Positions 10,714-23,416 of a stretch of 64,000 bases of DNA are shown here, piece by piece. Each line of letters opens with the position of its first letter. Within the stretch, counting starts at the first letter, position 1. Both the position numbers and the translations under genes were made by a program. The DNA is taken from contig BTRK01000006.1 of NCBI GenBank assembly GCA_036245805.1, forward strand, positions 24,026,365 to 24,090,364, read 5' to 3'. The DNA is from Pristionchus mayeri. Taxonomy: Eukaryota; Nematoda; Chromadorea; Rhabditida; Neodiplogasteridae. The notes below the pieces were generated by a model, which had not been told where the DNA came from, searched no databases, and saw nothing but the letters and a program-made list of their open reading frames with translations.

Positions 10714-12520
10714 ATGTCATCGAATGATTCCTCTCCCTCTCCCGATCCCTTCGTGGACTGGTATGATTCACCCCTCTCTCTGGAGGATTGGCTGGCTGGT
10801 GGATCGATGCTCATTCTCTGTCTCATCTTCATCCCTCTCACTGCACTAGTAGCATTCATTATGTACAAGGCAGACAAGGTTCGCCCCCTCAATCCTCTCG
10901 ATGGGCCCCCTCCCATTCTCCCCTTTCACATTAGCCATCTAAATATTCCCACGCAATCTCTGCTAATCGTGAGATTCCTTGGCCTGGGAAGTGAACAAAG
11001 ACCATTTATAAATATATTTCGAATGAACTTTGATCTCCAGGAGATAATCGGGTATCGGTATCTCGTCTCTTCTGCATTCGCTGATATTCTCTGCATGGTG
11101 CAGTATGGGGGATTCAATGGGATCGCCATTCTATCCAAGAATTCCCTCGTAGATCAGAACCACGGAAGATCAGCTATGCAGGTACTACCTTCTTCTCATC
11201 TCTCTTTTACCATTCAAAGCGCATTACCTGAATGAATTTGCAAAAGAGTTAATGAGTCATCATTCGTTCTACATCGACTGGGTTTGGTTCTCGTGTTGTC
11301 TCCACTATCCTCTCGTCGCATGGAGTCGTTTCGCTGCCATTAAGTGAGCCTCTCTCCACCATCCTCGCCCTACCTCTCTCTCTTCTTCAGAACTCCGATC
11401 TGGTTCTGTCGTCAGGAGAGATGGCATTCCTATATCTTCTGTCTACTACCTTATCTTCTAGCACTCATCCTCGTATGATTTGCACAAGTTTCCATTCATT
11501 TATTCAAACTTATACCCTCGTCAATAGTTGTTTATGACTGACTAGTTGGATTTTCCTGAACCGGGATGTTCAGGTGTGTTCTACTCACTGGTCCTCATTC
11601 TACGTTCGATTCTACTTCGAACCCGCAGTCTATGGAATGCTCGCTGATGACTTCGTGAAGTGCCTCCTTCCTCTTTCCTCCCCTCTTCATCCCACTGTAT
11701 TGAGATACCTCACGGAAGGGCAATCATCGATGTTCCTCTACTTCCACATCTTCTGCGTCGTCCTCCCATTGGTCCTCTACTTGTGAGTTGTCCATCGAAG
11801 GAGAAGGGGAAGAGGAATGGAGTGCAGATGGACCATCGCCATCATCGTTAGAGATCGAAATGCGAATGGAGTGCAGGGAGTATCGAAAGGACAGATGAGT
11901 GTGGAGAAACGGTGAGAGCAGCCATTTGAGTGCCCAGTGAAGCCATATTGATAACAATGAAGGTAACCATATGAGTACACTCGACATGGCAGGTTGATGT
12001 TCCCCTGCATTCTCGGCAACATCATCTTCGTCCTTGGACAGGCGAGCTATTTATGTTACATTTCGTTCCTTATTGAATACTTACTTTGCATGTTCTTGAC
12101 CAATTCCTTTTCCATCACTAAATGACTGGTTTCATTCTCCTCCAGGTGGCGATCACAATCGGTACGGGGACGGGCAAATGGGCGACGTGGTTGATCTGTC
12201 TCCTCTTCTTCATCAATTCAGCTGCCAGTTCTCTCCTTCTCCTTCTCTTCTCCCCCCAATCTCAGGTAGTAATCACATTCCATCGGTAGTATGCAGTGTC
12301 ACTCTACTCTTTCTCCATTCGTCCAATTTGTTCCGTGAATCGCAGGTTGTTAGGTTACATGAGGAAGTTATCCCGATATAGGGAGAAAGTATACGATTGG
12401 TGCGTAACAGCGTCACACTACGACGTAGGGAAGGAAAACATTTCAGTCTTCACGAAGGCGCCTATTACTGCATGCATTCGCCGTAGAAACTTGTTACGTT
12501 ATCTGTGTAAACTTATTTAA
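10714..12520 (+). CDS. Nematode seven-transmembrane chemoreceptor-like protein (336 aa)
   Basis: Nine exons close in phase: 10714-10878, 11041-11181, 11249-11343, 11391-11472, 11574-11659, 11705-11782, 11993-12041, 12146-12285 and 12346-12520, giving 336 residues, the usual size of nematode serpentine receptors. Hydrophobic segments in order include LILCLIFIPLTALVAFIMY (TM1), a segment after IIGYRYL containing ADILCMVQYGGFNGIAIL (TM2), WVWFSCCLHYPLVAWSRFAA (TM3), FCLLPYLLALIL (TM4), FHIFCVVLPLVLYLLMF (TM5), and two C-terminal helices. The GYRYL...ADIL pattern resembles the Srx/Srt-type families, but I cannot fix the family. Such receptors act at the surface of sensory neurons. The seventh intron uses a GC donor (CAG then GCGAGC at 12042). 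The start Met is the first in frame and gives a short extracellular N-terminus. Confidence 0.78.
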
Positions 12521-12885
12521 GGCGGATATCCTATTTCGATTCACTCACTGTTCTCGAGAGAATCGCCTACTCAGTACAGCCTGTCTCACTCCCTTACACA
12601 AACAAGATCGGATCGAAATGATCTCGAGATGAATATCTTATCTTGAGGGCGAGTGTTCTGCAGGGAGGGAAGTCAGTGCGTGCATTCGAGAGGACGACTG
12701 TCTCTGTTGTACGGATATGAGGATGGCGACGGGTACTCAATCATTTATCTTTCTGCCTATATTCTGCCCGTGCATCTATTACATCATTACGAAATAAAAA
12801 TATGTCTTTTGCTTTCTCAGTACCGGCATGACTAGAGTGGTAAGAAATCAGTTGGTGATAAATGATGGGGGTGGGATGACAGTAT
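12521..12885. other. Short spacer between convergent genes
   Basis: Spacer between the plus-strand receptor stop and the minus-strand secreted-protein stop. It would hold both 3' UTRs. AATAAA at 12792-12797 could serve the receptor transcript. Confidence 0.4.
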
Positions 12886-14266
12886 TCACAAGTGGCCAAT
12901 TGCAGGCTGACGGCCGATCGCATCGAAGTCCTTCTTGAACTTGGCGTAGACGATGGTACGGAACAAATCGTGGCACTGACCCTGCAAAGCCGAAATATTG
13001 GATAGATTATGATAGTGATAACTTAAAAAGTTCTATTGAAAAATATACTAGTTTTACAACTGTTTGACACCTTTGAAGAGCCTGAGAAGGCAGCTTACGA
13101 GCATAAACATTTGATCAAGTACTTACATCATAGTTGATCGCAGTTCGGAGATCACCGGAAACGCATGCCTTCAATGGTATATTTCGTGAGGGAACAAGAT
13201 GCGATGCTGACCTGATTGAATACTCGGGTGGTGAATCGACTGCACTTGCTGCAGCTTCCATTGAAACAGTGGAAGGCACATCTGCAACTTTAACATCAAA
13301 CAACCAAGAAGAATTTATAGTGGAACCACATTGCTTTTTCTTGATTTGGTTCTGCTTTAGAAGAGTGTAAAAGCAAAAGAATTTCTCCATTTCCTAGTTG
13401 TGTAAATAATAGTCTCTGGTCACTCATCCGTCTCTCCCCTTCCTTTCTCATACCCGTGGAGTAGACAGTTGACGATCTTCTCCGAGACTGCTCCTGCCTT
13501 CGCGATGCATTCAGTCGCGCAACTGACCAGAGTACCGCAGTCCCCTCAAGAACTCTTGTCTAGTTTATTTAACTTGATCAGTGTTCGAGAGAACGAAATG
13601 GTCACAAGTGGCAACGATCAGAAGATCAATCTATTTGCCAAAGAACTCCTCTATGCAGTGTCACGCTTCTCGTGTTTCGACTCTTGATTTGTGGTTGAGG
13701 GGGGAGATTCTCACCAGTGGCACTTTCCCCTGAGAGCACATCCGTCAGTTGGAGTTTGCTCTGCATGCACAGACTGAAAGTGAACAATGTTTCATAGATC
13801 AGAATGGCTTCTGTTGGAATAGAATGAACTGACTTGCATGCATTGCATTCGTTATTGCACCCCGAGTTGAAGATGCACCCGTAGTCAATTGCCTGCAATT
13901 CAGTTGATGAAGTGTTGTTTGCATTTATGAAAACTGTAGATAATAACGGAAGAGGAGCTCACAGTGGCGAGATCATCGTACATCTGAGAAGAAATCTGTT
14001 GAGAAGCACGGAATCGAGCAGTGAGGAAGGCCGTCTGCAATTGTGCATATACGTCAATGTATTTCAGAAGTCAGTTTTAGAATTAATTTTGCATATTTGT
14101 CGCAGAATGGACTGAGCGATTTATGAATACGAGGGGGATTGAATGAAAAACGAACTTTGATGCATCCTCTGTTGATAGCACAGCTGAGAAGTTCCCTGCA
14201 GGTCTTACTGAGTCCCTTCCCCTCGAGAGAAACGAAGAGAAGAAAGAGAAGAGCAGCCAGTCGCAT
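12886..14266 (-). CDS. Small secreted cysteine-rich protein (199 aa)
   Basis: Eight exons close in phase: 14156-14266, 13963-14034, 13834-13892, 13715-13773, 13454-13544, 13212-13281, 13127-13168 and 12886-12981. The start has a clear signal peptide (MRLAALLFLLFVSLEGKG). The mature part has about twenty cysteines in closely spaced groups (SGCNNECNACN; VSCATEC; CFNGSCSKC), implying a disulphide-rich extracellular fold. No family is recognised; nematode-specific secreted families such as DUF19 are possible but I cannot confirm one. It is divergent from the next secreted-protein gene about 1 kb away. The protein ends IGRQPAIGHL. Confidence 0.75.
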
Positions 14267-15291
14267 CCTCGATCTGATACAATGGATGGGATGAAAGAAT
14301 GGAAAGAAGGAGATAGTAAGAGTCCCCACTCAGTCTGTGAGGGATAAGGGAGAGTGAGAGTGATCCACCCATCACTTTCCATCTCAAACTGCATAAGACA
14401 ACGAAGAGGAAAACAGAGAGAGGAGAGGTTTGAACAGTGGAAACTCATTGGCACAAGTGGGAAACACCCGTCATCTTTTATACAGAATGATTTTGAGTGG
14501 ATTAGGGGTTGGGAGATTGAACGGAAATAAAGTGAGGGTGGAGATTCGAAGATTGAGTGAGTGTCTCAATCGAGAACGGACAACGGAGGTCAATCTCTCC
14601 TCTATTATCAAACCAGTTCACTTTTTGGGAGTTCGATCGAGTAAGAAGGGGATTTCTCGACCACTCTCAGTGCCTTTCGATGAATTCGATTGGGTGAAGG
14701 TCGCAGGCAGAAAAATAAGAAAGGAGCAGAACTGAGTTATCTGAGAGTTCTAAAGGGAGGGGAAGCGACTGGAACATAACAAGTGCACTTCTGAGCTCAC
14801 ACTCTGTTGAACATATTACAATTAGGTATATATACTTGCTAATCAAATTTCTCGCAAAAAGAATCGAGTAAGAGGAGGGATCACTAAAACAGGGCGTGTT
14901 CCTTTAGACATTTCATTTGACACTCTGCGGTCTAGTGGCTAGCGATAGAAGAGTAGAAGTTCACATAGTGATCCTCATGTTGATCAGCAAACAATGAAAA
15001 GCTTCACAGAAAAAAAAACCATCTCCGATTTATTTGTTAGTTCGTTATTCAGTGTTGTCGCATGACTACATTCATTTCATGCACGGTGTATGATGCACCA
15101 CAGCTCCTTATCAACAACAAATGTCTGCATCAGAGTACCTCCGCTCTACTTCCTTCCTCCATGCTGATTTCTCCTTATCTCCATCTCAACGTGGTCTCTG
15201 TCCTCTAATCTCTCTGTAGCTACAAAGGAGTCTGCGATGAACCACTATTTAACCACTGACCTCACTCGAATAATCATTCCCCTCATTCAGA
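14267..15291. other. Divergent promoter region between two secreted-protein genes
   Basis: About 1 kb separates two start codons pointing away from each other, so both promoters probably lie here. No RNA gene or mobile element is recognised. The overlapping open frames in 14.2-14.7 kb are low-complexity shadows. Confidence 0.4.
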
Positions 15292-17271
15292 ATGAAGCTC
15301 GCAGGAGGTACGTTTTTGCTTCATCAATATCTACGATTGAAAAGATATTTTTGATATATTTTTTGAATAGTATTATGCGAAACTCCATAAAAATAGCACA
15401 CAACTTCGTGCTCACTCTCCGATTCCATTCTCAGTTCTTCTTCTCCTCTCCCTCGTTACTCCTTCTCTCGCTGGATGCAAGGGAGCTGACTTCGATGCAG
15501 TCCTCCAGTGCTACAGTACCTTCATGGGCGGTCAGTTACCCCCCACTCATTCCACAATCATCTTTAGTTGTTAACACGTTAGAAAGCGCTTTTATCGTAT
15601 TTTTTTGCATGACTATGTTCTCCTCGACACCTCTGGTCTCTATTCGATTGCTCCTCTCACTCGTAGTCTCCGTGCATCTCACAGTCTGGCCATAGCTCTA
15701 CCATTCGTTAGTCCATCTTCCATAACTTCCAGTGCCACTCGTTTACTAACGCTCTGGAATTCCCTTCCCAACCAAATAGTTACCATGCCCCGTATCCCCT
15801 TCCGTCGCCTTATGAAAAACTCTCCCACGCATGTCCTCCACTCTTCCAACATAAGAATGTAACACGGACTGCCACACAATCCCCACCCACACGCTCGCCC
15901 GAGCCCAAAATACCACCTGACTCTCTTCTTCGACGCCTTCAAGGCATAATCTCTCTCCTACCCTGATGGTGAATAAAGTATAAGTATATAAGTATTGGAC
16001 AGATAACATTCTTTGTTCATTTTTTGTCACACAATTGTCATAGTGCAAAGTGTCATTTATGCAGCGTATGGTCTCTCTCTGCCCACTCCCTCGACCATTC
16101 CCGAGTACTGGGACTTCCACAAGGTACGAATGGGATGGTTCGACGCCCAGGGAGTGAAAGTACAGCAGAAAGTTTGCGAGTGAGTACTTCTTCTCCCTTA
16201 ACAGTTATTTCTTGTACTTTCTCATCAGTGTCTACGACATTCAAATGAAGCGCATTATAGGAAATACGCATTATCGGTAATTTCACTTTTATCGGAAATA
16301 CAACAACGTTTTCTTGTGATATGCGCAACCCTTTCTCTGTGCACTCACCTCTTATCTCTCTTTGTCTCTGATCAGATGAGGCTACACTCTCACTCGGAGT
16401 CACAGTTTCAGCTCTCAAGGAGAGAAAATTTCAAAATATTCATTCCAGCATCGGTAACGATTTCGTCTCTTGTGTTCTTCCCTACTGGGATTGCATCGAT
16501 TTCGAGCTCTACGAACAAATGGGTACGTTGCACTCCCTCACTTCATGTCAATATCACTGAGTTGAGGCCAGAGTAAGATCGATGCATCCAACTACAAAAC
16601 TGATCTCTACGTCACTCAGTATCAGTGCTCACCTCGAGGACTACAGCGTATGATCACCCTTTTTCCCCTCCAAATGCCCAAATCCATATGATCAAGATTT
16701 CTTTCTTTCCCATCCTAATACAGTATTCCCCTGAATCCGATGCAGTAGCACTGCAATCATTTCTTGCGTGAGTTCTTCTCTTCAGTTGCTCTGAAAGTCT
16801 TCAACTGCATGGATCAGACTCGTCTCTCAGGGGGACAAGAGGCAGGAGAACAATGCGAGGCTGACCTACCCAAGGATATCATCAAGAATGGACACTGCGG
16901 GTGAATACTCCTTCCCTTTCAACCCCGTTAGATGGGAATCCTGCTAGGGTTAATTGAACATTCTCATGGAGTGGCTACAACGTCTTTCTCGACTGCATGT
17001 ACCAGATCTACCTGCCCAGTTGTGGGCCCGATGGAGCGGAATTCTTCTGCGGAACGACCAGAGCTGGTGAATCAGAAGATTATAATATGCTTGAAAATAT
17101 CGATAAAAATATTGTTTCGTCATTCAACCCTTCACTCACTTAATCTTCCTCTCCTCTTCAGGTCTTCTTGCAAACGATCCTTCGTGTGACGAGAAGGGAG
17201 AACTCAATCAATGTCCAGGAGTGAAGTCAACCACCGCCGTCAAACTACAAAAACTGAAAATGTTCAACTGA
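15292..17271 (+). CDS. Secreted cysteine-rich protein, DUF19-like (one exon join unresolved)
   Basis: Exon 1 (15292-15307) and exon 2 (15435-15530) give a signal peptide ending LLLLSLVTPSLAGC. Exon 3 (16065-16179) contains the segment PEYWDFHKVRMGWFDAQG. Later exons carry VSCVLPYWDCIDFELYEQM (from about 16376), SKIDASNYKTDLYVTQYQC (from 16566), KVFNCMDQTRLSGGQEAG, YNVFLDCMYQIYLPSCG and the C-terminus ending QKLKMFN at 17271. Spaced cysteines and aromatic residues resemble nematode DUF19/T20D4.11-type extracellular proteins; that is a resemblance, not a confirmed match. The join between exon 3 and the exon near 16376 is unresolved: the obvious donor at 16180 is out of phase with the obvious acceptor, so an extra small exon (16229 region) or an alternative donor is needed. 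Intron 2 contains a LINE fragment. Confidence 0.66.
15605..15990 (+). mobile_element. LINE 3' fragment inside an intron
   Basis: The frame at 15605-15862 carries a LINE ORF2 tail (TSHSLAIALPFVSPSSITSS, then LLTLWNSLPN and PFRRLMKN) ending near a TAAAGTATAAGTATATAAG tail. It is a 5'-truncated insertion, as is common for LINEs, in the second intron of the secreted-protein gene. It is related in layout to the tail of the larger LINE at 5.3 kb, on the opposite strand. Confidence 0.72.
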
Positions 17272-18575
17272 ATCAAAGATTGAAAAAACCGTTCATAATA
17301 AAGGCGTCTGAATTTGAGAATATTCTACACGTCAATTACAATCCTCTCGATGCAATCGTTTCTATTTTCATGAAAAAAAACAGCGAAGATCAAACAAAAC
17401 TTTCAACTTTTTTTCAGATTTTATTTTTGGGATTGCTGCGCCTTTTATCTTGACCTGATTTTCATCTGGCCTCTTTGGTAGACGGGTGGTTGGATACTCT
17501 TACTAATGCCAATTAGTATTAGCCCAAACAGCCAGTATTGTCGACACGGTGTTGATTCAAAGTCGCGGTGTAGATCGATATGACCATAATTTCCGATGGC
17601 CTGCGCTCTGCGAATATCAAAGTAGAGCAAAACCGCAATAGTATTAGAATGTACATCATCCATAGATAACAACAGCATGTTCAAATTGAGTCTGACATTT
17701 TAGGCTTAGTGGAAATTTATGCTCATATGAATGATATGTTCAGATGCACATGACCAACATATTTCAGGATCGCATTTTTCCATATCGATCGAGCTGGAGA
17801 TCTCAAACACAAAACTTCATGTAGTTCATCTCCTCATAAGCTTACATTTTTAGTTTGGTCACTGCTCGATTGTATTGCGAGAAACTATATTTTCATTAAT
17901 ATTTATGGAAAATATTGACAACGAAATGCTCATTTTTCGGATTATTTCTTTTCTCAGACTTATCAAAACACCGATATTGTGTGATCAACAGAACAAGCAA
18001 CCCTTGCTCTATTACTCAGTGAATTGGCCAATTTGAGGGATTGCTGAATCTTAAGGAAATTTAATCTAATCACAGTCACACAAAATCGAAATTTAAGCAT
18101 CTTCGATCAGAAAAATGGAAAAATTATTTTTTTTAGAAGGAACACGAGCAGTAGATTTATATGACACTACACGTAGCATAGCTTCGTGGTAGTAGATGAT
18201 AATGCCCGTATTTGAGGGCAAGCCTCTTCCGTTACTGGACCAGGAAAATTAATCGAATCCGATATCAAATCGGCAAAAACTTTTGCACCAACCTAATACT
18301 ATGTACGGCATTCAGGATATCAATGAAAGAATTCAGAAGGGAAATGAGCAAAAACATTTATCTGTTAGCGAGATACAAAAATAAATTCGTCTATTGGACT
18401 TCGAGTCTATCTATCAATAATGTAGAGTGTTTGAGCAATGATAAGGGGAGTTCTCCGATCGAAGAATTGATCTAGGTATTCATGGTAGATGGGGAAAGGA
18501 GGCAACTCTCTCTCCATTGTCGCACCATCGCACATGGGATAGTGCACTCTTCAAGTTATTATACTTCCTTTAATA
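17272..18575. other. Intergenic sequence, nothing recognised
   Basis: About 1.3 kb of AT-rich sequence with short open frames that have no splice context or family resemblance. No RNA gene or repeat is supported. Confidence 0.4.
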
Positions 18576-20915
18576 TTAGGTTGGTGCAAAAGTTTCGTTA
18601 CAAAATCACGATTAATGTTTTCGAGCACTATCTTGCTTCGGTGTTGAGCAGTCCTCATGTGGTTTCTTGTATGATGTTAGTACATGTGTGCTCTACATAA
18701 CGCACATGGCATCGCGCCTTATCAATCAGTAATACTTATGAGACAGCATTCCAAATTTTGAGAATTGCAATTTCTTAAGAGACCGTCCACCAGAGAACGT
18801 AACAGGTCCACGGATGGCCAAAAATTCGATAAATTCCAAACTTTTTTTCTGAAGTGTGGGTACCGAGTGCTGATTGACGGCCGCAATGACTAAGGCTAGG
18901 GGTCGATTTTGAAAAAGTTACAGGTACCCCCCATTTTGGAGGTCGATAAAATCGATATCTTAGAATGATACGTGATATAGATTTTCTAGTGTATTTTCAC
19001 CCGTAGAAAACGAAATTCGATATCTCAGTGCGAACAAATGCGAAATAAAAAAGTTTAGCCCGAAAAACCACTTTTTCGACAAAATAATCGAGTATATCGA
19101 TCTAAAAATTTCCGAGGTGCACATTCGCGATACGATTTTTGGAATCTCCGTAAAAAGTTATGTATAATCTAAAATTTTCAGAATTTTAGAAAAATAGACT
19201 TTTGAGATATTGCGATCCAAACTATGAAAAATACGTCAAATTGCTGAACATGCGTTCGCATGGACCCGAAAATTTTCGCCTCCTGTAGCTCTACTGGTCT
19301 AAAAACAATTCGTTATGTCTTATACAATAATTTCCATCATATTTCTACTTCGAAAAAGCGAGAAAATAACAAATCTGAAAATTCAATTTTTCAGCCCCTG
19401 TTCGAGGGCCAAAAATATCAATTTTTAAAAATTATAAATAAAAGAGGTTTTCGGACATTTTTACATACGCATAAACCGAATTTTCACGTTAGAGCTCATG
19501 AAAAGAAGTTTTGACATCATTTTGGCCAAGATCAATTTTGAACATTTTTCGATTTTTTTGAATTGTTGACTTTTTCAAATTTGTGTTCTATATGACTTTG
19601 CCACCTAAAAGTTGATTAAGATGATTGTATAAGACACAACGAAATGTTTTTAGACCAGTAGAGCTACAGGGGGCGAAAATTTTCGGAGCCATGCGAACCC
19701 ATGTTTTCGGAGCCATGCGAACCATTTGACGTATTTTTCATAGTTTGGATCGCAATATCTCAAAAGTCTATTTTTTTAAATTCTGAAAATTTTAAATTAT
19801 GCATAACTTTTGACGTAGATTCCGAAAATCGTATCGAGAATGTGCACCTCGGACATTTTTAGATCGATATACTCGATTATTTTGTCGAAAAAGTGGTTTT
19901 TCGGGCTAAACTTTTTTATTTCGCATTTTCTCGCACTAGGATATCGAAATTCGTTTTCTACGGGTGAAAATACATCAGAAAATCTATATTACATGTCATT
20001 CTGAGATATCGACTTTTTCGACCTCCAAAATGGGGGGTACCTGTAACTTTTTCAAAATCGACCCCTAGCTTTAGTTATTGCGGCCGTCAATCAGCACTCG
20101 GTACCCACACTTCAGAGAAAAAGTTTGGGATTTATCGAATTTTTCACCATCCGTGAACCCCTGCACAGTTATTACGTTCTATGGTGGACGGTCTCTTAAG
20201 AACTTTTCGATTGATAACTACTTCTTGCGCCGTAATAATTGCGCCGCTTCAACACCATGGTTGTGAAGTATGATGACTAGCTATTCTACAGCGGCGAGTG
20301 ATCTGCATCTGCCGAAAAACAATCAGAGAAAATAGGCTCGTATTCCGGAATTATGGGGTAGTAGATCTGTCAGATTTTGAATATTTTCACATGGAGATTT
20401 TGCTGGAGGAGCTTGGAGTCTCACATGACACATTATCAGAAGTACCTACCGTGAGGATGCTACCATAGCAAGTTCATAAAGATTCATCTTTCCATTCGAG
20501 AGATTTGGCAATTATGGTTTTGAACCTCAAATTTGAAAGGCGAAATCGGTCTTTTACGCCTCACTAGTAATACGCGGAAGCCCGAAACTCCCATTTAACG
20601 TGTTTAATAGAAGCATCCACCCTTACTCATCAGTTTCTCTGAAGGATGGGAGCTGCATGGAATTCGTTTAGTTTTAACGAATATTTGTGTCGAATACCCA
20701 AAAACATGATAATTTTGCAAATTTTCACTTTTCACTGTTTTTCTACGGAATGACATTGGACCGATCCGGTAGAAACCAACCATTGTTATGGCCGTAAGGC
20801 CATAACAATGGTTGGTTACTGCCTCAAATAATACCCAGACAGTATTTAATTCAGGAGGAGTATTCTGAAGAAAATATGCAAAATGCCTTGTAACGAAACT
20901 TTTGCACCAACCTGA
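18576..20915. mobile_element. Degenerate mariner element (copy A), split by a TTAA-flanked foldback
   Basis: The left end reads TTAGGTTGGTGCAAAAGTTT and the right end is its inverse with one change (CTTTTGCACCAACCTGA), with TA on both sides, as in mariner. Without the 1.4-kb insert the element would be about 0.9 kb, shorter than a full mariner. Residual internal sequence matches copy B at 28382-29280 in several blocks, for example CGCCTCACTAGT and CCCGAAACTCCCATTTAACG. No intact transposase frame remains. Confidence 0.85.
18775..20199. mobile_element. Large foldback element flanked by TTAA, nested in mariner A
   Basis: Terminal arms of at least 550 bp are inverted copies: 18779 onward (GAGACCGTCCACCAGAGAAC) pairs with sequence ending at 20195 (GTGGACGGTCTC). 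TTAA is present at 18775-18778 and 20196-20199, the duplication typical of piggyBac-type elements. The related mariner B keeps an uninterrupted version of this site near 28590, which serves as an empty-site control. The short central loop (about 19330-19620) has no coding capacity, so this is a non-autonomous element. Confidence 0.85.
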
Positions 20916-21149
20916 TATAATATGCGGAAATCTTTGGAATACTCACGGGTACTGGCCGACATCTACACTTTGAATGAAGGCATACACGATTATGCCTGGA
21001 ATTTAAAAATTGCTTTCAATTCCAGTATGCATTAGCGTAATCATCAGTTCGAATGGTTTATTCCATCTTCGATTACTACGACTGACCGACGAAATTTAGC
21101 GTAAAGTTGCGAAGTCTCTGACTCTGCATCCACACATTTTCATTTAGAC

Positions 21150-22150
21150 AGGCGAGGAGGAGGACGACTGCAATGGACAAAGATTGAACACTGGAGTATG
21201 TTCCCCATTGGGAAGAACTACTCACTAGGAATGGAAACTAGGGGCGGGAGAGTGTAATTGAGCAAATGGAGATGCTTGTGACACCCGTATGCACCTTTGA
21301 AGAAGACAAGTAAATGGGACGAAAACTTCGATATAAGAATATTTATGGATTGAAAGACATTGTTCGAATCTAACTGAACTTGCTCATATCTCTCACTCAC
21401 GGTCTCAAATCATTGTAGGAAGAGATCCTCGCCTCATAGAAATATCGATGGGTGAAAGAGAGAGCAATTATCTAAATTTTTGTCTTAAAATTATCTTTGC
21501 AAGTTCGTTTGTTCATGCTATTCCTAATAGTGGGTTCTAACCGCATCGATGTACCACCAGAGATCAGCTGAGGAAGAAAAGGAAGGAAGAGCAGTCGGCA
21601 AGATCCATTTGGTAATCCATTTGATCACAGAACTGTTGTTCTGAAAACTAATTTGGCATAGTGGTCGAATGAATCTGTGCACCTCAGATTCCTTAGGAAG
21701 AAAGACCGAAGAACGAACGAACTTGCGAGAGATTCCTTTCGTCCTGGAAGATTTATGCTTCATATTAACTCACCGCCAAGCAAATTTATTTCACAATTTC
21801 TTAGTAAGCGCTAGGTACAGTAAAATTGAGTTCAGTACCTATCTGCATCAATAATTATCTTCCTGAGTTGTTTCCTTGTGTTATATTCACTCTTCTTCAC
21901 TTCCTTGGTCTCCTCGATTCGACCGATGATGCACAACATAATGAACGCATTCGGAATGTACCTGTGAGTGTGAGTTTCAACGGAGAATATGGATAATGTG
22001 TGAGGGAACTGTTTTTCCCTCACTAATTTTAAGAGTGATGATCGACTGACTTGTTGAGAAGAAGGAAGAAAAAGACGAGACGAAGGAAAAGACCGATGAA
22101 AGTGGACACTACGTCGAATAAAGTCATTGTGAAGAAGAACGAAGACCAGA
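21150..22150 (-). CDS. Partial membrane-protein gene (fragments, 5' side lost in transposon nest)
   Basis: Exon-like pieces on the minus strand include 22047-22140 (hydrophobic, TLFDVVSTFIGLFLRLVFFF), 21838-21961 (YIPNAFIMLCIIGRIEETKE, then a basic segment), a piece near 21550-21660 and another near 21225-21290 (GAYGCHKHLHLLNYTLPP). They have plausible splice borders and suggest an integral membrane protein. Phase across all pieces was not closed. Immediately upstream (22175 onward) the DNA is a 3.2-kb nest of transposons, and I found no convincing 5' exon beyond it, so the gene may be broken or have a very long intron. Family not recognised. Confidence 0.4.
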
Positions 22151-22518
22151 ACGAAACGAAATTTATTTGCTATAAGAGCCCGATTCTCTAAGAGTCAAAA
22201 AAAAGTGGCACAGCATTTTTACGAAAATGTGTAAAAAGGGGTTCTCGAGGGTGCTGATCGCGATGGTCAACTTCATTTTGCATGATCTCGACCGGTAGAG
22301 CCAGGCATGTAGGCACCATCTTCTTTGTTGGCAATATCTCAGGAACCGATTTATGAATCTTCTTCAAACTTGCGCAGATGATGTATTTGGCGGCCATGAA
22401 TCCAATTCTATCAGGTTGGTCGGAAAGCCTTTGCCCCTGGTTTTGTCTTAACACTACTCGCCGCAAGTGCACTTTGCGTTCCATCGCTCCTAGTGAATAA
22501 CAATCAGTGAAGGGTCTA

Positions 22519-23416
22519 TATAAGGCTGTTGCATAAGTTCCTTTCTTTATTCTTTTGGACAATTCTTCTGAAGTACGTGGACAGGCGAGATATTCTGATT
22601 ACCCTGTGATAAGGTCTTGATTGTGGATTACACCCATGAAATGGTTTTTAATCTACTCACTTCTTGGGCGGCTAGCACGTTTCAAAAAAGAATGTAGGAA
22701 AAAGGCGATTTTTAGCATTTTGAGTTGGGCCCTTGTTGCCAAGATTTCGTGGCACTCTGATTCTGCGCAATCATCCAGTACTAGGACAAGAGTTGATTGT
22801 TCACTTAAGTGCAAAAAATCCGTATTCGAATGCACGTGGTAAACAGGGGATACCCAAATCTGTTGATTTCAACGTGTGAATCTCGGCGTATTTTTTTTCA
22901 AAGAATTCAGCTCGTGAAAGGATAGACCAATCTTTTCCTAAATGATTGCATATATGCACGGTAAGATACTTCACAACCCATAGCAATTCAGCCCTTCTCA
23001 TCGATGTCTATGAATTATGTGGCAAATAATTTGAAATCCGGAATTTTCAGAAATGTGAATATCTCATCGGGCCCATATTTCTTGCAGGGTTTTTAAGGCG
23101 CAATTCTCGCGATATGTCATATGAGATACCCCATCATATTGGTTTAAAATAGTGTGACAAATTCAGCACCATCACTGCTCCCCTCGGAGCTGTGAATAAT
23201 TGAACACTCGGATCAAACATACTAGTACGATGACTTCCGATCTAAATTGACCCATGCTCACTGATATAATCGAACCAAGATCGTGCTCGACATAGAGTGT
23301 ACTCATGCCCCAATCAACTGTGACAAACCATTAGTTCATTGGTCGATTGCAATTAACAGTGGAGCTTATAATGTTCATGCACGGAAAAAGAAAGGAACTT
23401 ATGCAACAGCCTTATA
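22519..23416. mobile_element. Tc1/mariner-like element D nested in mariner C
   Basis: The left end TAAGGCTGTTGCATAAGTTC is inverted at the right end (GAACTTATGCAACAGCCTTA), with TA flanks. At about 0.9 kb it is shorter than a full autonomous element and shows no intact transposase frame. Confidence 0.78.

Noticed and set aside
21524..21854. Independent short genes on either strand
   Set aside because: The pieces fit better as exons or introns of the partial membrane-protein gene; none has a stand-alone start and stop with coding character.
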